Shown here: positions 55,051-63,929 of the stretch, piece after piece
Layout of the letters: each line of letters opens with the position of its first letter
Position numbering within the stretch: position 1 is the first letter of the stretch
NCBI GenBank assembly: GCA_963808615.1
Contig: CAWEGV010000013.1
Span: forward strand, 186,001-250,000
Direction of reading: 5' to 3'
DNA: 64,000 nt
Source of the DNA: Palsa-504 sp963808615
GTDB taxonomy: Bacteria > Actinomycetota > Actinomycetes > Streptosporangiales > Streptosporangiaceae
The notes under the pieces: model-generated
What the model saw: the letters and a program-made list of their open reading frames with translations, nothing else
What the model was told of the DNA's origin: nothing
Database searches by the model: none
Position numbers and translations under genes: made by a program

Positions 55051-55794
55051 TTACGGGTTGGAGATATCTGCCCCGCGGTCATCCTGCGCAGGCCCCGCGT
55101 CCCAGCAGTAGCCGATACCCCGAACGGTCCGGACCAGCCGCGGTGACGCGGGTTCTTCCTCGACCTTGTCGCGCAGCCGGCGCACGTGCACGGTGACGGT
55201 GGACTGGTCCCCGAACGACCAGCCCCATACCCGTTTCATCAGCTCGGCCCGGGTGAACGTCTGCCCCGGATGGGAGATGAAGAAGGCGAGCAAGTCGAAC
55301 TCGCGCACCGTCAGGATCAGTTCGCGGCCATCCTGGCGGGCCCGCCGGGCCGCCACGTCCATCTCCAGGCCTCTCGAGCGCAGCGGCCGCGGCGTCACCG
55401 CCACCGCCGCATCGGGCCCGCTGGCCCGCCGGAGCACGGCCTCCACCCGCAAGGCCAGCTCCCGGGGGCTGAACGGCTTGGTCACGTAGTCGTCGGCGCC
55501 GGTCTCCAGGCCCAGGACCCGGTCGTTTTCCTCCCCGAGCGCGGTCAGCATGACCACCGGCAGCGGGCCCGGCCCGTCCCAGGCCTTCCGCAGCCGACGG
55601 CACACCTCCAGGCCGTCGATTCCGGGCAGCATCAGGTCGAGCACGACCAGGTCGGGTCGCCACTCCTCGGCGAGCGACAGTGCGGCCGGCCCGTCGGTCA
55701 CGTGCCGGGGCTCCATGCCCGCATGCCGGAGGTAGTCGACGACGACCTCGGCCACGATCGGATCGTCGTCGACCACGAGAACACGCGCGCTCAT
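55051..55794 (-). CDS. OmpR/PhoB-family response regulator
   Basis: A 247-residue regulator. Receiver: VLVVDDDPIVAEVVVDYLRH, phospho-Asp53 in LVVLDLMLPGID, VVMLTALGEE, and Lys in DDYVTKPFSP. Winged-helix domain: LTVREFDLLAFFISHPGQTF, VWGWSFGDQSTVTVHVRRLR, and RTVRGIGYCW. It is first in the leftward operon that ends with a histidine kinase 4.3 kb away and is divergent from the glycosyltransferase operon, so it probably controls both through the 95-bp intergenic region. Confidence 0.92.
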   Translation of the reverse strand: MSARVLVVDDDPIVAEVVVDYLRHAGMEPRHVTDGPAALSLAEEWRPDLVVLDLMLPGIDGLEVCRRLRKAWDGPGPLPVVMLTALGEENDRVLGLETGADDYVTKPFSPRELALRVEAVLRRASGPDAAVAVTPRPLRSRGLEMDVAARRARQDGRELILTVREFDLLAFFISHPGQTFTRAELMKRVWGWSFGDQSTVTVHVRRLRDKVEEEPASPRLVRTVRGIGYCWDAGPAQDDRGADISNP

Positions 55795-55889
55795 AGCTTG
55801 AGTGTAGGAATCAGCAGCCGGCGAGTTTCCTCATCCCGTAAGGTCCCGCTCCCTGCCCGCCGGCTCGCCGTACTCGTAGCGTCGCTGCT

Positions 55890-56540
55890 GTGACAGTGGA
55901 CGTGATCCTGCCCTGCCTGGATGAGGCACCGGCGCTGCCGTGGGTCCTGGAACGAATTCCGGCTGGCTTCCGGGCGATCGTGGTCGACAACGGCTCGACC
56001 GACGGTTCCGGGAAGCTCGCCAGTTCACTCGGCGCAACGGTCGTGCGGGAACCAAGACGGGGTTTCGGCGCTGCCGCGCATGCTGGCGTGCTGGCCGCGA
56101 CCGCCGACCTCGTGTGCTTCTGCGACTGCGACGGCAGCCTGGATCCGCAGCAGCTCCCGCGCCTGGCCGGGCTGCTCCTGGCGGGCCAGGCCGATCTCGT
56201 GCTCGGGCGCCGCGCACCGGTCCGGCGGGACGCCTGGCCGCTGCCCGCGCGCCTGGCCAACCGCGAGCTTGCCCGCCGCGTCCGCCGCCGCACCGGTGTG
56301 CGCCTCGGCGACCTGGGACCGATGCGCGCCGCGCGCCGCGAGGCGCTGCTCGGCCTGAAGCTCACCGACCGGCGTTTCGGCTACCCGCTGGAGATGGTCC
56401 TGGGCGCGGCCGCCGCCGGCTGGCGCCTGGCCGAGGTCGAAGTCGACTACCTGCCCCGGATCGGCAAGTCAAAGGTGACCGGGACGGTGCGTGGCTCCGT
56501 GCGCACCGTCAGGGACATGAGCCAGGTGCTGGCCAGGTGA
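55890..56540 (+). CDS. GT2 glycosyltransferase (DPM1-like)
   Basis: A 216-residue GT-A enzyme without membrane helices: VDVILPCLDEAPALPWVLER, IVVDNGSTDGSGKLAS, the DxD region FCDCDGSLDPQQL, and GYPLEMVLGAAAAGWRLAEV with VDYLPRIGKSKVTGT. This pattern is that of dolichyl/polyprenyl-phosphate sugar synthases, which load a sugar onto the lipid carrier used by GT-C enzymes such as those at 53068 and 57876. The start is GTG at 55890. The end overlaps the next gene by four bases. Confidence 0.88.
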   Translation: MTVDVILPCLDEAPALPWVLERIPAGFRAIVVDNGSTDGSGKLASSLGATVVREPRRGFGAAAHAGVLAATADLVCFCDCDGSLDPQQLPRLAGLLLAGQADLVLGRRAPVRRDAWPLPARLANRELARRVRRRTGVRLGDLGPMRAARREALLGLKLTDRRFGYPLEMVLGAAAAGWRLAEVEVDYLPRIGKSKVTGTVRGSVRTVRDMSQVLAR

Positions 56541-57241
56541 GCGCGCCGTACCGGCCGCATAATGCGGCCGCGGAACCGGACACCACCTTGCTCGTCATCG
56601 CCAAGCAGCCGCTGCCCGGGCGGGTCAAGACCCGCCTCGTGCCGCCGTGCACGCCCGGGCAGGCCGCCGTACTCGCCGAGGCCGCGCTGGCCGACACGCT
56701 GCGCACCGTGCTCGCGGCACCGGCCCGGCGGCGGGTGCTCGTACTCGACGGCGAGCCGGGGCCGTGGCTGCCGCCCGGGTTCGACATCGTGCCGCAGTGC
56801 GGTGGCAGCCTCGACGAGCGACTCGCCGGCGCTTTCGCCGCGGTACGCGGACCCGCGCTGCTCATCGGCATGGACACGCCACAGCTCACTCCTAGCCTGC
56901 TCCGCGTGGACTGGGAGGTCGCCGACGCCTGGATCGGGCCGGCCGCCGACGGAGGCTTCTGGGCGCTTGGGCTACGGGTACCGGACCCGGCCCTGGTCCG
57001 CGGTGTGCCGATGTCAACGGCGAACACCGGTGCCAGCCAGCGTGCCAGGCTGCATGCGGCCGGGCTGCGTGTCGCCGGTCTGCCGCTGCTCCGCGACGTC
57101 GACACCGCGGCAGACGCCGTGGCCGTGGCACGTCAGGCGCCGTGGAGCCGGTTTGCCGCGCGGGTGCGGGAACTCGCTCCGGTTCTCGACCCGGCCGCCG
57201 CGGGACATCGGGCCGACCGCGCCGTGCGAGAGCAGGTATGA
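56537..57241 (+). CDS. DUF2064 (TIGR04282-type) nucleotidyltransferase-like protein
   Basis: A 234-residue protein with TTLLVIAKQPLPGRVKTRLV, the nucleotide-binding region near LIGMDTPQLTPSLL, and DAWIGPAADGGFWALGLRVP. These are hallmarks of the DUF2064 / TIGR04282 group (named for arsenosugar clusters and related to CofC-type nucleotidyltransferases). The start is GTG at 56537, overlapping the GT2 stop; its stop overlaps the methyltransferase start. It may make an activated sugar or acid donor for the pathway. Confidence 0.85.
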   Translation: MSAPYRPHNAAAEPDTTLLVIAKQPLPGRVKTRLVPPCTPGQAAVLAEAALADTLRTVLAAPARRRVLVLDGEPGPWLPPGFDIVPQCGGSLDERLAGAFAAVRGPALLIGMDTPQLTPSLLRVDWEVADAWIGPAADGGFWALGLRVPDPALVRGVPMSTANTGASQRARLHAAGLRVAGLPLLRDVDTAADAVAVARQAPWSRFAARVRELAPVLDPAAAGHRADRAVREQV

Positions 57242-57879
57242 AGCCGGGTGCGATCGGCCTGTACGAGGAGGCGCTGGATATGTCAGGTGCCGCGCTGTTC
57301 CTACGGACGGCGTGCGGCCACGCGCTGCCGCTACAGGTAGCCCGCTGGTGCGGGCCGCCCGATGTGGCCGACGAGGAGTTGCTGCGCCGCTGCCGGGCGC
57401 CGGTCCTGGACATCGGTTGCGGCCCCGGCCGCCTGACCATCGCGCTGGCGGAGCGCGGGATCCCCGTGCTCGGCGTGGACATCTCCCGTATGGCCGTGGC
57501 CCGGGTGCACCGAGCCGGGGCGTGCGCCATCCACCGTTCGGTATTCGAGCCGCTGCCCGGTCAGGGCCGATGGGCGACCGCGCTGCTTGCGGACGGCAAC
57601 ATCGGCATCGGCGGTTACCCCGACGAGCTGCTGCGCCGTTGCGCGCGACTGCTGGCTCCCGGTGGCCGGCTGCTGATCGAAGCGGAGCGCGACGACATCG
57701 ACGAGCGGATAACGGCGTGGCTCGAACACGCCGACGGCAGGCGCGGCCCGGTGTTCCCCTGGGCCCGCCTGGGGGTAAGTGCGCTGCTCAAAGTCGCGGC
57801 CGCCGCCGACCTGAAGCTCGTCGAGGAATGGCAGCACGCCGGCCGGGTCTTTGTTTCCGTCACCACCCGAAGCCGGTGA
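57238..57879 (+). CDS. Class I SAM-dependent methyltransferase
   Basis: A 213-residue protein. Motif I is VLDIGCGPGRLTIALAERG, with the acidic residue in VLGVDISRMAV and the later motif CARLLAPGGRLLIEAERDD. It starts at ATG 57238 overlapping the DUF2064 stop, and ends overlapping the GT87 start (GTGA). Position three in a four-gene unit suggests it methylates the sugar product. The substrate is unknown. Confidence 0.87.
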   Translation: MKPGAIGLYEEALDMSGAALFLRTACGHALPLQVARWCGPPDVADEELLRRCRAPVLDIGCGPGRLTIALAERGIPVLGVDISRMAVARVHRAGACAIHRSVFEPLPGQGRWATALLADGNIGIGGYPDELLRRCARLLAPGGRLLIEAERDDIDERITAWLEHADGRRGPVFPWARLGVSALLKVAAAADLKLVEEWQHAGRVFVSVTTRSR

Positions 57880-59255
57880 ACTCCAAGCAGCTCCCTGTCC
57901 CGGTGCGGCGCCCGGTAGCGCACCGGCGCGGAAGCTTGGGCGACCGGGATCGCCTGTGGATGGATTCCGTGAACGGCCCTCAGGTGACGCTGGCCGGACG
58001 CGCCTCGCCGCACGCCCCGCCCGGCGGGCCCTCTCCGCGGGCAGCCCGCTGGAGAAGGGCAGCCGTGGTGCTGGCAGGGCTGGCGGCACTGACGGTCTAC
58101 CTGCGTCCCGGGCTGGCGGCTCCGCACTCGCACTGGCCGCTGTGGGACGTCCACGTCTACTGGTGGGGCGGCCAGCAGGTCTCCCGCGGCGGGACGCTGT
58201 ACGCTCCCGGGGCCCGGTACAGCTTCACCTACCCGCCCTTCGCCGCCGCGCTGTTTACCATCGCCGCACACGCGCCCGAGGGTGATCTGGCCGCGGTCAT
58301 CATCGTGGCGAGCATCGGCGCGCTGGCGGTGCTGTGCGCGCTGTCGCTGGGCACGGCGGGGGTACGGCGACGGCCGGAGACGGTTTTCGCCGTCACGGCA
58401 CTGGCTCTGCTGACCTGGCCCGTCACCTATACGCTGCACCTGGGCGAGGTCAACCTGATACTTGCCGCGCTGGCGGGGGCCGACCTGCTGCGCCGCCACG
58501 ACGGCTACTGGTGGCAGGGCATAGCCACCGGGCTGGCGGCCGGGATCAAGCTGACTCCGCTGATCTTCGTCGCCTACCTGCTGATCACCCGCCGGGTAAG
58601 GGCGGCCGCCGCCGCGGCCGTTACCTTCGCGGTAACCGTCACCATCGGCTTCGGGCTGCTGCCGTCACAGTCCCGGGTGTTCTGGCTACACGGCGTGTTC
58701 TATGACCAGGACCGGATCGGCGACCCGGCCAACCTGTCAGATCAGTCGCTGGCTGGGGCGGCGGCCCGGCTCGCGGGGAACCTTGATCCGGCCTACCGGT
58801 GGTGGGTCATCGCGGCGCTCCTGGTCGGCCTAGCCGGGATCACGGTCGCCGCGTGGGCGCACCGGCGCGGCCACCGGCTCGCCGGGGTGACCTGCTGCGC
58901 CATCACCGGCCTGCTCATCTCGCCATTCTCCTGGACCCACCACTGGGTGTGGGCCGTGCCGCTGCTGGTGGCCCTGGCCGCCACCGCCTGGCGGCGCCGC
59001 TCAGCCGGATACGGCCTGGCCGCAGCGGCGGCCGCCGCTGTCTTCTCTGGCCGGATCCCGCTACCCGGACCCGGCCAGCCGCCCGGCCCGGTCCAGCTGC
59101 TGGAAGGCGATCTCTACGTGCTCTGCGGCCTAGCCGTGCTGGCGGGCATGGCCCTCGCCCTCGTCAGGGAGCAAGCCCAGACGGCCAGCCGGCCCGATAA
59201 GGCAAAGAGCAGCGCCCGGCAGGGCAGCCCGGTCAGTTCGCAGCGCTGCGCGTAG
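57876..59255 (+). CDS. GT87-like membrane glycosyltransferase
   Basis: A 459-residue polytopic protein (431 if ATG 57960 is used). It has about ten transmembrane helices and GT87 features: LWDVHVYWWGGQQVSRGGTL with the acidic D near the first loop, YSFTYPPFAAALFTIAAHAP, GIATGLAAGIKLTPLIFVAY, and FSWTHHWVWAVPLLVALAAT. GT87 enzymes are alpha-mannosyltransferases of the GT-C fold (PimE is the known example). I prefer GTG 57876 because it overlaps the upstream stop as do the other junctions in this operon. It ends the rightward operon. Confidence 0.85.
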   Translation: MNSKQLPVPVRRPVAHRRGSLGDRDRLWMDSVNGPQVTLAGRASPHAPPGGPSPRAARWRRAAVVLAGLAALTVYLRPGLAAPHSHWPLWDVHVYWWGGQQVSRGGTLYAPGARYSFTYPPFAAALFTIAAHAPEGDLAAVIIVASIGALAVLCALSLGTAGVRRRPETVFAVTALALLTWPVTYTLHLGEVNLILAALAGADLLRRHDGYWWQGIATGLAAGIKLTPLIFVAYLLITRRVRAAAAAAVTFAVTVTIGFGLLPSQSRVFWLHGVFYDQDRIGDPANLSDQSLAGAAARLAGNLDPAYRWWVIAALLVGLAGITVAAWAHRRGHRLAGVTCCAITGLLISPFSWTHHWVWAVPLLVALAATAWRRRSAGYGLAAAAAAAVFSGRIPLPGPGQPPGPVQLLEGDLYVLCGLAVLAGMALALVREQAQTASRPDKAKSSARQGSPVSSQRCA

Positions 59256-59385
59256 CCGCCAGCAGCCCGTCGAAGTCCTCGCCGCACGGACCGCAGGCCT
59301 GGAGGAGAGCGGCGATGCCCGGGTAACGTTCCGCGGCCGAGGCGTCGGCGCCCGTCAGCTGGACGTAGACGTGCAGCAGTTCCAT
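59233..59385 (-). CDS. Possible short Cys-containing protein
   Basis: A 50-codon frame with YPGIAALLQACGPCGEDFDG, resembling the C-x-x-C helical part of zinc-finger anti-sigma-like proteins. It overlaps the end of the GT87 gene on the opposite strand. It could be a remnant of a longer gene. Weak. Confidence 0.3.
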   Translation of the reverse strand: MELLHVYVQLTGADASAAERYPGIAALLQACGPCGEDFDGLLAATRSAAN

Positions 59386-59532
59386 GGGCCGCGCGGCCGG
59401 CCCGGATGTCATAGGTAAGACCCGGGCGGCAGGTGCAGCTAACCGCACGTAGGCGTACCCGCGGCGTCACACTGGCGCAGGGCCAGGCGAGCCTGCCGGA
59501 TCATGTCATTCACCGACCGCACGGAGGCTCCC

Positions 59533-60012
59533 ATGGCCCTGCTTCATCCCGGCGATAAGTTCCCGTCTCTCTCCGTAGCCCAGGTCGGCGGCGGCTTCCT
59601 ACAGCTGCCGGACGCACTGGACGGCCACTTCGGCGTGGTCTTGTTCTACCGGGGTTCATGGTGCCCCTACTGCAACGCGCAGCTGCGGGCCTTCCAGCGC
59701 GCTAAGGCCGATCTCGCCGAGGTCGGAGCCCAAGTCGTGGCCCTGTCGGTCGACGACGAGGCCACCACCGCGGAACTGGTCGCCAAGCACGGCCTGGAGT
59801 TCGGCGTCGGTTACGGCGCCGATGTTAGCGCGCTGGCCGCGGCGACCGGCGCCTTCGTCAACGACGACCCGCTGTTCCTGCAGTCCACCGGGTTCGTCCT
59901 CAACCCGGCCGGCCAGGTCGCGGTCGGTGTCTACTCGACCGGGGCCATCGGGCGGCTGGTGCCCGAGGACGTGATCGGCCTGATCCGCTACCTCCGCGCA
60001 CACGCTGCCTGA
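59533..60012 (+). CDS. AhpC/TSA-family peroxiredoxin
   Basis: A 159-residue thiol peroxidase. The active site is FYRGSWCPYCNAQLRAF with the peroxidatic Cys, followed by VVALSVDDEATTAELVAKHG, ATGAFVNDDPLFLQSTGFVL and STGAIGRLVPEDVIGLIRYL. It reduces peroxides in the cytoplasm, probably with mycothiol or thioredoxin. ATG at 59533 has GGAGG 6-10 nt upstream. Partial homologues are scattered at 46880 and 48490. It is followed by a strong hairpin. Confidence 0.9.
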   Translation: MALLHPGDKFPSLSVAQVGGGFLQLPDALDGHFGVVLFYRGSWCPYCNAQLRAFQRAKADLAEVGAQVVALSVDDEATTAELVAKHGLEFGVGYGADVSALAAATGAFVNDDPLFLQSTGFVLNPAGQVAVGVYSTGAIGRLVPEDVIGLIRYLRAHAA

Positions 60013-60028
60013 ACCGCAACCGCGGATA

Positions 60029-60058
60029 TCCTGGTCCGCCCAGCGGGGCGGACCAGGA
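60029..60058 (+). terminator. 12-bp hairpin after peroxiredoxin gene
   Basis: TCCTGGTCCGCC (60029-60040) pairs perfectly with GGCGGACCAGGA (60047-60058) around the loop CAGCGG, starting 16 bp after the stop. A good terminator candidate, without a T-run. Confidence 0.65.
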
Positions 60059-60270
60059 CACCGGCGGCTAACTGGCGTTTCGTTCCGCTCAGATGTTGAC
60101 GATCCCGGCCGGGGAGCCGCCGTGACACGCCGCGCACGCAGACGGCTTCGCCGACAGCGCGCACCCGGCCCGGACCGCGGTCCACCAGATGAACGGCTTC
60201 ACGCCGACGAAGATGGCGTTCCGCATGTGCCTGACGAACTGCCGCTGACTACGGCCCCGCGATCGCGGCC

Positions 60271-61053
60271 ATGGCGCCTGGCGCGGAAGCGGGGGTACCC
60301 GGCTGTGCGGCCATCGGTGTTACAGGGCCGGGCACTCCGCTCACGCTCAGCGATGCGGAGCTGCTGACGATGGCGGTGATGTCCGCCCTGCTGGGATTCA
60401 CCTCGGAGCGGCGGTGGCTGCGGTACGTGGATAAGGAACTGGCGGGCATGTTCCCGCGGACGATCGGCCAGTCCGGGTGGAACAAGCGGGTGCGGAAGGC
60501 GTTCTTCCTGTTCATCCGGGTGATCCGGATGCTGGCCATGGACACGTCGCTGTGGAGCGACGACGTCTGGGTGGTGGATTCCACCCCGGTGCAGTGCGGC
60601 TGTTCCCGGGAGACGGTCAAGCGCAGCGACGCGGCGGGGTGGGCGGAGTACGGCTATTGCGCCAGTCACTCCCGGTACTTCTGGGGTTTGCGGCTGCACC
60701 TGGTCTGCACCTTGACCGGGCTGCCGGTCATGTTCGCCCTGGCGGGCGCGAAGGCAGACGAGCGCGAGATCCTGCTGGGCATGCTCGAGGCCGCCCGCGA
60801 CGTCACGGCAGCTCATCCGGGGCAGGTGATCATCGGGGACAAGAACTACTTCGGCCGCGCCTTCGAGGCGGAACTCGCTGAGCGTGAGCTGACGCTGCTG
60901 CGGCCGGTCCGCAAGGGCGAGGCCAGGCGTGCCGAAGATCATCTGACCGATGAAGGCACAGAAGTGCCGGTGAATACTGCCGGTGGAGACGTCCCGGTCG
61001 AAGGCCGCCATGACGAGAAGCCGCGTGTACGGCTCGCAGGCCGGCAGCGTTGA
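60271..61053 (+). pseudogene. Truncated IS982-like transposase
   Basis: The core is well preserved: LSDAELLTMAVMSALLGFTS, ERRWLRYVDKELAGMFPRTI, GWNKRVRKAFFLFIRVIRML, VWVVDSTPVQCGCSRETVKR and VIIGDKNYFGRAFEAELAER. The N-terminal region before LSDAEL is unlike the family, and after RPVRKGEARRAEDHL the sequence changes to an unrelated tail, so the last quarter (where the final catalytic Glu region should be) is lost. No inverted repeats were found. It adjoins the truncated pntAB, suggesting that a rearrangement at this element removed the first transhydrogenase gene. Confidence 0.75.
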
Positions 61054-61174
61054 GCGCGGCGTCCCCGACCACCGTTCAGCTCCGGTGATGGCCGCCTCGC
61101 CGAGCTTGGGGAAAACGCGGGGACAATATCGGACCCGCCTGACCCACGTACATAGGCGCGCCCGGGATCGGTCT

Positions 61175-61423
61175 TTGACCTTAAACCTGCACGGTGTCGG
61201 CTACTACGTCATCGGGCACGTTCACCATGCCCTGCACACGCCGCTGATGTCGGTGACCAACGCCATCTCCGGGATCATTATCGTCGGCGCCCTGCTGGAG
61301 ATCGGGCAGGGCAACACCGTGGTCACCATCTTGTCGGCTGCGGCGATTTTGCTGGTGAGCATCAACATCTTCGGCGGCTTCGCCGTAACCCGGCGCATGC
61401 TCTCCATGTTCTCCCGCAGCTAA
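61175..61423 (+). pseudogene. pntAB: 5'-truncated transhydrogenase subunit (PntAB-like)
   Basis: The last 75 codons match the membrane subunit of NAD(P) transhydrogenase: VGYYVIGHVHHALHTPLMSV, TNAISGIIIVGALLEIGQGN and LVSINIFGGFAVTRRMLSMF. The usual first helix or so is replaced by unrelated sequence, and the NAD-binding pntAA gene that should precede it is missing. The stop is 7 bp before the pntB start, the normal spacing in this operon. Confidence 0.8.
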
Positions 61424-61430
61424 GGCAGAC

Positions 61431-62856
61431 ATGAGCGTCAATATCTCGGCGCAGGCCGCCTACATCGTGGCGGCCCTGCTGTTCATCCTGGCCCTCGCGG
61501 GCCTGTCCAGGCACGAGACCGCCCGCGACGGTAACAGTTTCGGCATCGCGGGCATGGTGGTCGCGCTGGCCGCCACCATAGCCCTGGCCGTGCACGCACA
61601 CATCCAGGGCGCCGGCCTGGCGCTCCTGATCGCCGCCACCGCCGTCGGCGCCGCGATCGGCCTGTACCGGGCCCGGATCGTGGAGATGACCGGCATGCCC
61701 GAGCTGATTGCGCTGCTGCACTCGTTCGTGGGCCTGGCGGCGGTGCTGGTCGGCTGGAACGGCTACCTGCGCGTGGAGGCCGAACCCGGCGGGGCGCAGG
61801 CGCGCCAGCTGGCCACCCAGGCCACGCTCGGCATCCATCACGCCGAAGTGTTCATCGGCGTCTTCATCGGGGCCGTCACCTTCACCGGGTCGATCGTGGC
61901 GTTCGGGAAGCTGTCCGCCCGGATCTCCTCCAGCCCGCTCACCCTGCCCGGCAAGAACCTCCTCAACCTCGGTGCGCTGGCCGCCTTCGCTGCGCTGACC
62001 ATCTGGTTCGTTGGCAGGCCGCAGCTGTGGCTGCTGGTCGCCGTCACCATGGTCGCGCTGCTGCTCGGCTGGCATCTGGTCGCGTCCATCGGCGGCGGCG
62101 ACATGCCGGTCGTGGTGTCGATGCTGAACAGCTATTCCGGCTGGGCAGCGGCAGCGTCCGGCTTCCTGCTCGCTAATGACCTGCTGATAATCACCGGCGC
62201 TTTGGTCGGCTCCTCAGGCGCCTACCTGTCTTACATCATGTGCCGGGCCATGAACCGCTCGTTCATCTCCGTGATCGCCGGCGGCTTCGGCATCCAGACC
62301 GGCCCGGCCAGCCACACCCACTACGGCGAACACCGCGAGGCGACCCCGGACGGTGTCGCCGACCTGCTCGCCGCCGCCGACTCGGTCATCATCACCCCGG
62401 GTTACGGCATGGCCGTCGCGCAAGCCCAGTACGGCGTGGCCGAGCTCACCCGCAAGCTACGCGAGCACGGAGTCAACGTGCGCTTCGGCATCCACCCCGT
62501 CGCGGCCGCCTCCCGGGTCACATGAACGTGCTGCTGGCCGAAGCCAAGGTGCTGCCCTGCCCTACGACATCGTGCTGGAGATGGACGAGATAAATGACGA
62601 CTTCAACGACACCGCGGTCGTCCTGGTCATCGGCGCCAACGACACCGTCAACCCCGCCGCCCTGGACGACCCGGGCAGCCCCATCGCCGGAATGCCAGTC
62701 CTGAAAGTCTGGGAAGCAGACGACGTGGTGGTCTTCAAACGCTCGATGGCATCCGGCTACGCCGGCGTGCAGAACCCGCTGTTCTTCCGCGACAACACCG
62801 CGATGCTCTTCGGCGACGCCAAGGACCGAGTCGAAGACATCCTCCGTGCGCTCTAG
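61431..62856 (+). pseudogene. pntB: Transhydrogenase beta subunit with two frameshifts
   Basis: The membrane part is complete (ALLHSFVGLAAVLVGWNGYL, GKLSARISSSPLTLPGKNLL, MNRSFISVIAGGFGIQTG), as is the NADP domain start (ITPGYGMAVAQAQYGVAEL). After FGIHPVA one G is missing near 62507, so the expected GRLPGHMNVLLAEAKV is in another frame. Eight extra bases near 62550 (a TGCCC duplication) then shift into the last frame, YDIVLEMDEINDDFNDTAVV ... FRDNTAMLFGDAKDRVEDIL. Two changes within 50 bp suggest a real, damaged gene, consistent with loss of its partner pntAA. Confidence 0.82.
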
Positions 62857-63095
62857 CCTGCTTGCTTTTCTCCGATCGACACAATGTTGTCTAACTAAGC
62901 GGCTACGGGCCAGGTCGCGGTGCCGACATACAGGAACAGATGCTGCATGCCGATACACAGGTTCTCGCGGTCGCCGGAGTCCAAGGTCCTGGGCCAGCGG
63001 CCACGTGACGCGGTCACGCTCGCATCATCCAAGGCGTGTTCATGCCGTTGGCACCGTCCACCCCTCGAGTAAAGGCCGCTCACCCGCGACTCGCA

Positions 63096-63929
63096 TCACA
63101 GGCGCCCGGCCGAGGACGGCCCTGGCTTGCGGCCAACACCGCCGAGAATCCACACCTTGCCGGCATCCGCAGGCTCGGGCCTGCCGGGCCGCCAGTCAGG
63201 GACCTGGACCAGCCCGGGATCGAGCAGCTCCACGCCGGCGAAGAACCGGAGGATCTCGTCCCGGCCACGCAATGTCGCCCCCCGACGTCACCTTTCTTGT
63301 AGCGCACGGCTGCGTTAGCAGCGGATTCGCTGCGGATATCGCCGGTCACGTGCGAGAGCACCAGGTAGCTACCCGAGTGGAGAGCGTCGCGGATAGCCGC
63401 GACGCTCGCGGACGGGTCATCATCATCGCTGATGAAATGCAGCACAGCCACCGGCAACACAGCCAGCGGCTGGCTGAAATCGATGAGCGTGCGTGTGCCA
63501 GGATGATCCAGGATCGACCGCGGGTCCCGCACGTCCGCCTCGATCACCACGGTGTTCCCGCCGGTCTTCAGCGCGCGGGAGTGGGTCAGCACCATCGGGT
63601 CGTTGCCGACATACACCACCCGGGCGGCCGGGTTGATGTCCTGGGCGACCTGGTGCACGTTGCCCTGGGTGGGCAGCCCGGTGCCGATGTCCGGGAACTG
63701 GGTGATCCCGGCGTCGGCAGCCAGGTAACGGACTGCCCGGCGCAGGAACCTGCGGTTCTCCACCGCCATCAGCTGCGCCTCCGGGGCCGCCTCGCTCACC
63801 GCGAGGGCCGCCGCCCGGTCAGCCGCGAAGTTATCGTGACCACCGAGCCAGTAGTCACATATCCGCGCGGTCGAAGGGACCGTGGTGTCGATGCCAGACG
63901 GAGACTGTGAACCGCCGCAGTACCGTCAT
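63096..63929 (-). pseudogene. Broken DUF574-type SAM-dependent methyltransferase
   Basis: Reading leftwards, SGIDTTVPSTARICDYWLGG, HDNFAADRAAALAVSEAAPE, ITQFPDIGTGLPTQGNVHQV, VVYVGNDPMVLTHSRALK and VLHFISDDDDPSASVAAIRD follow the family in order. No start codon is available: an in-frame TGA lies near 63927. A frameshift near 63275 moves the end (LRFFAGVELLDPGLVQVPDW, GKVWILGGVGRKPG) to another frame that stops at 63096. The family is abundant in actinomycetes, usually near regulators. This copy is not functional as written. Confidence 0.72.

Noticed and set aside
56562..57875. Upstream extension of the GT87 frame to nearly 900 codons
   Set aside because: It overlaps the DUF2064 and methyltransferase genes in another frame and has shadow composition; the GT87 protein begins at 57876 or 57960.
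60140..60245. Frame ending MNGFTPTKMAFRMCLTNC before the IS982-like gene
   Set aside because: It looks like the tail of some protein but I could not assign a family or a start.
62890..63035. Leftward frame ending GMQHLFLYVGTATWPVAA
   Set aside because: No start, no recognisable domain and crossed by other frames; too little to call.
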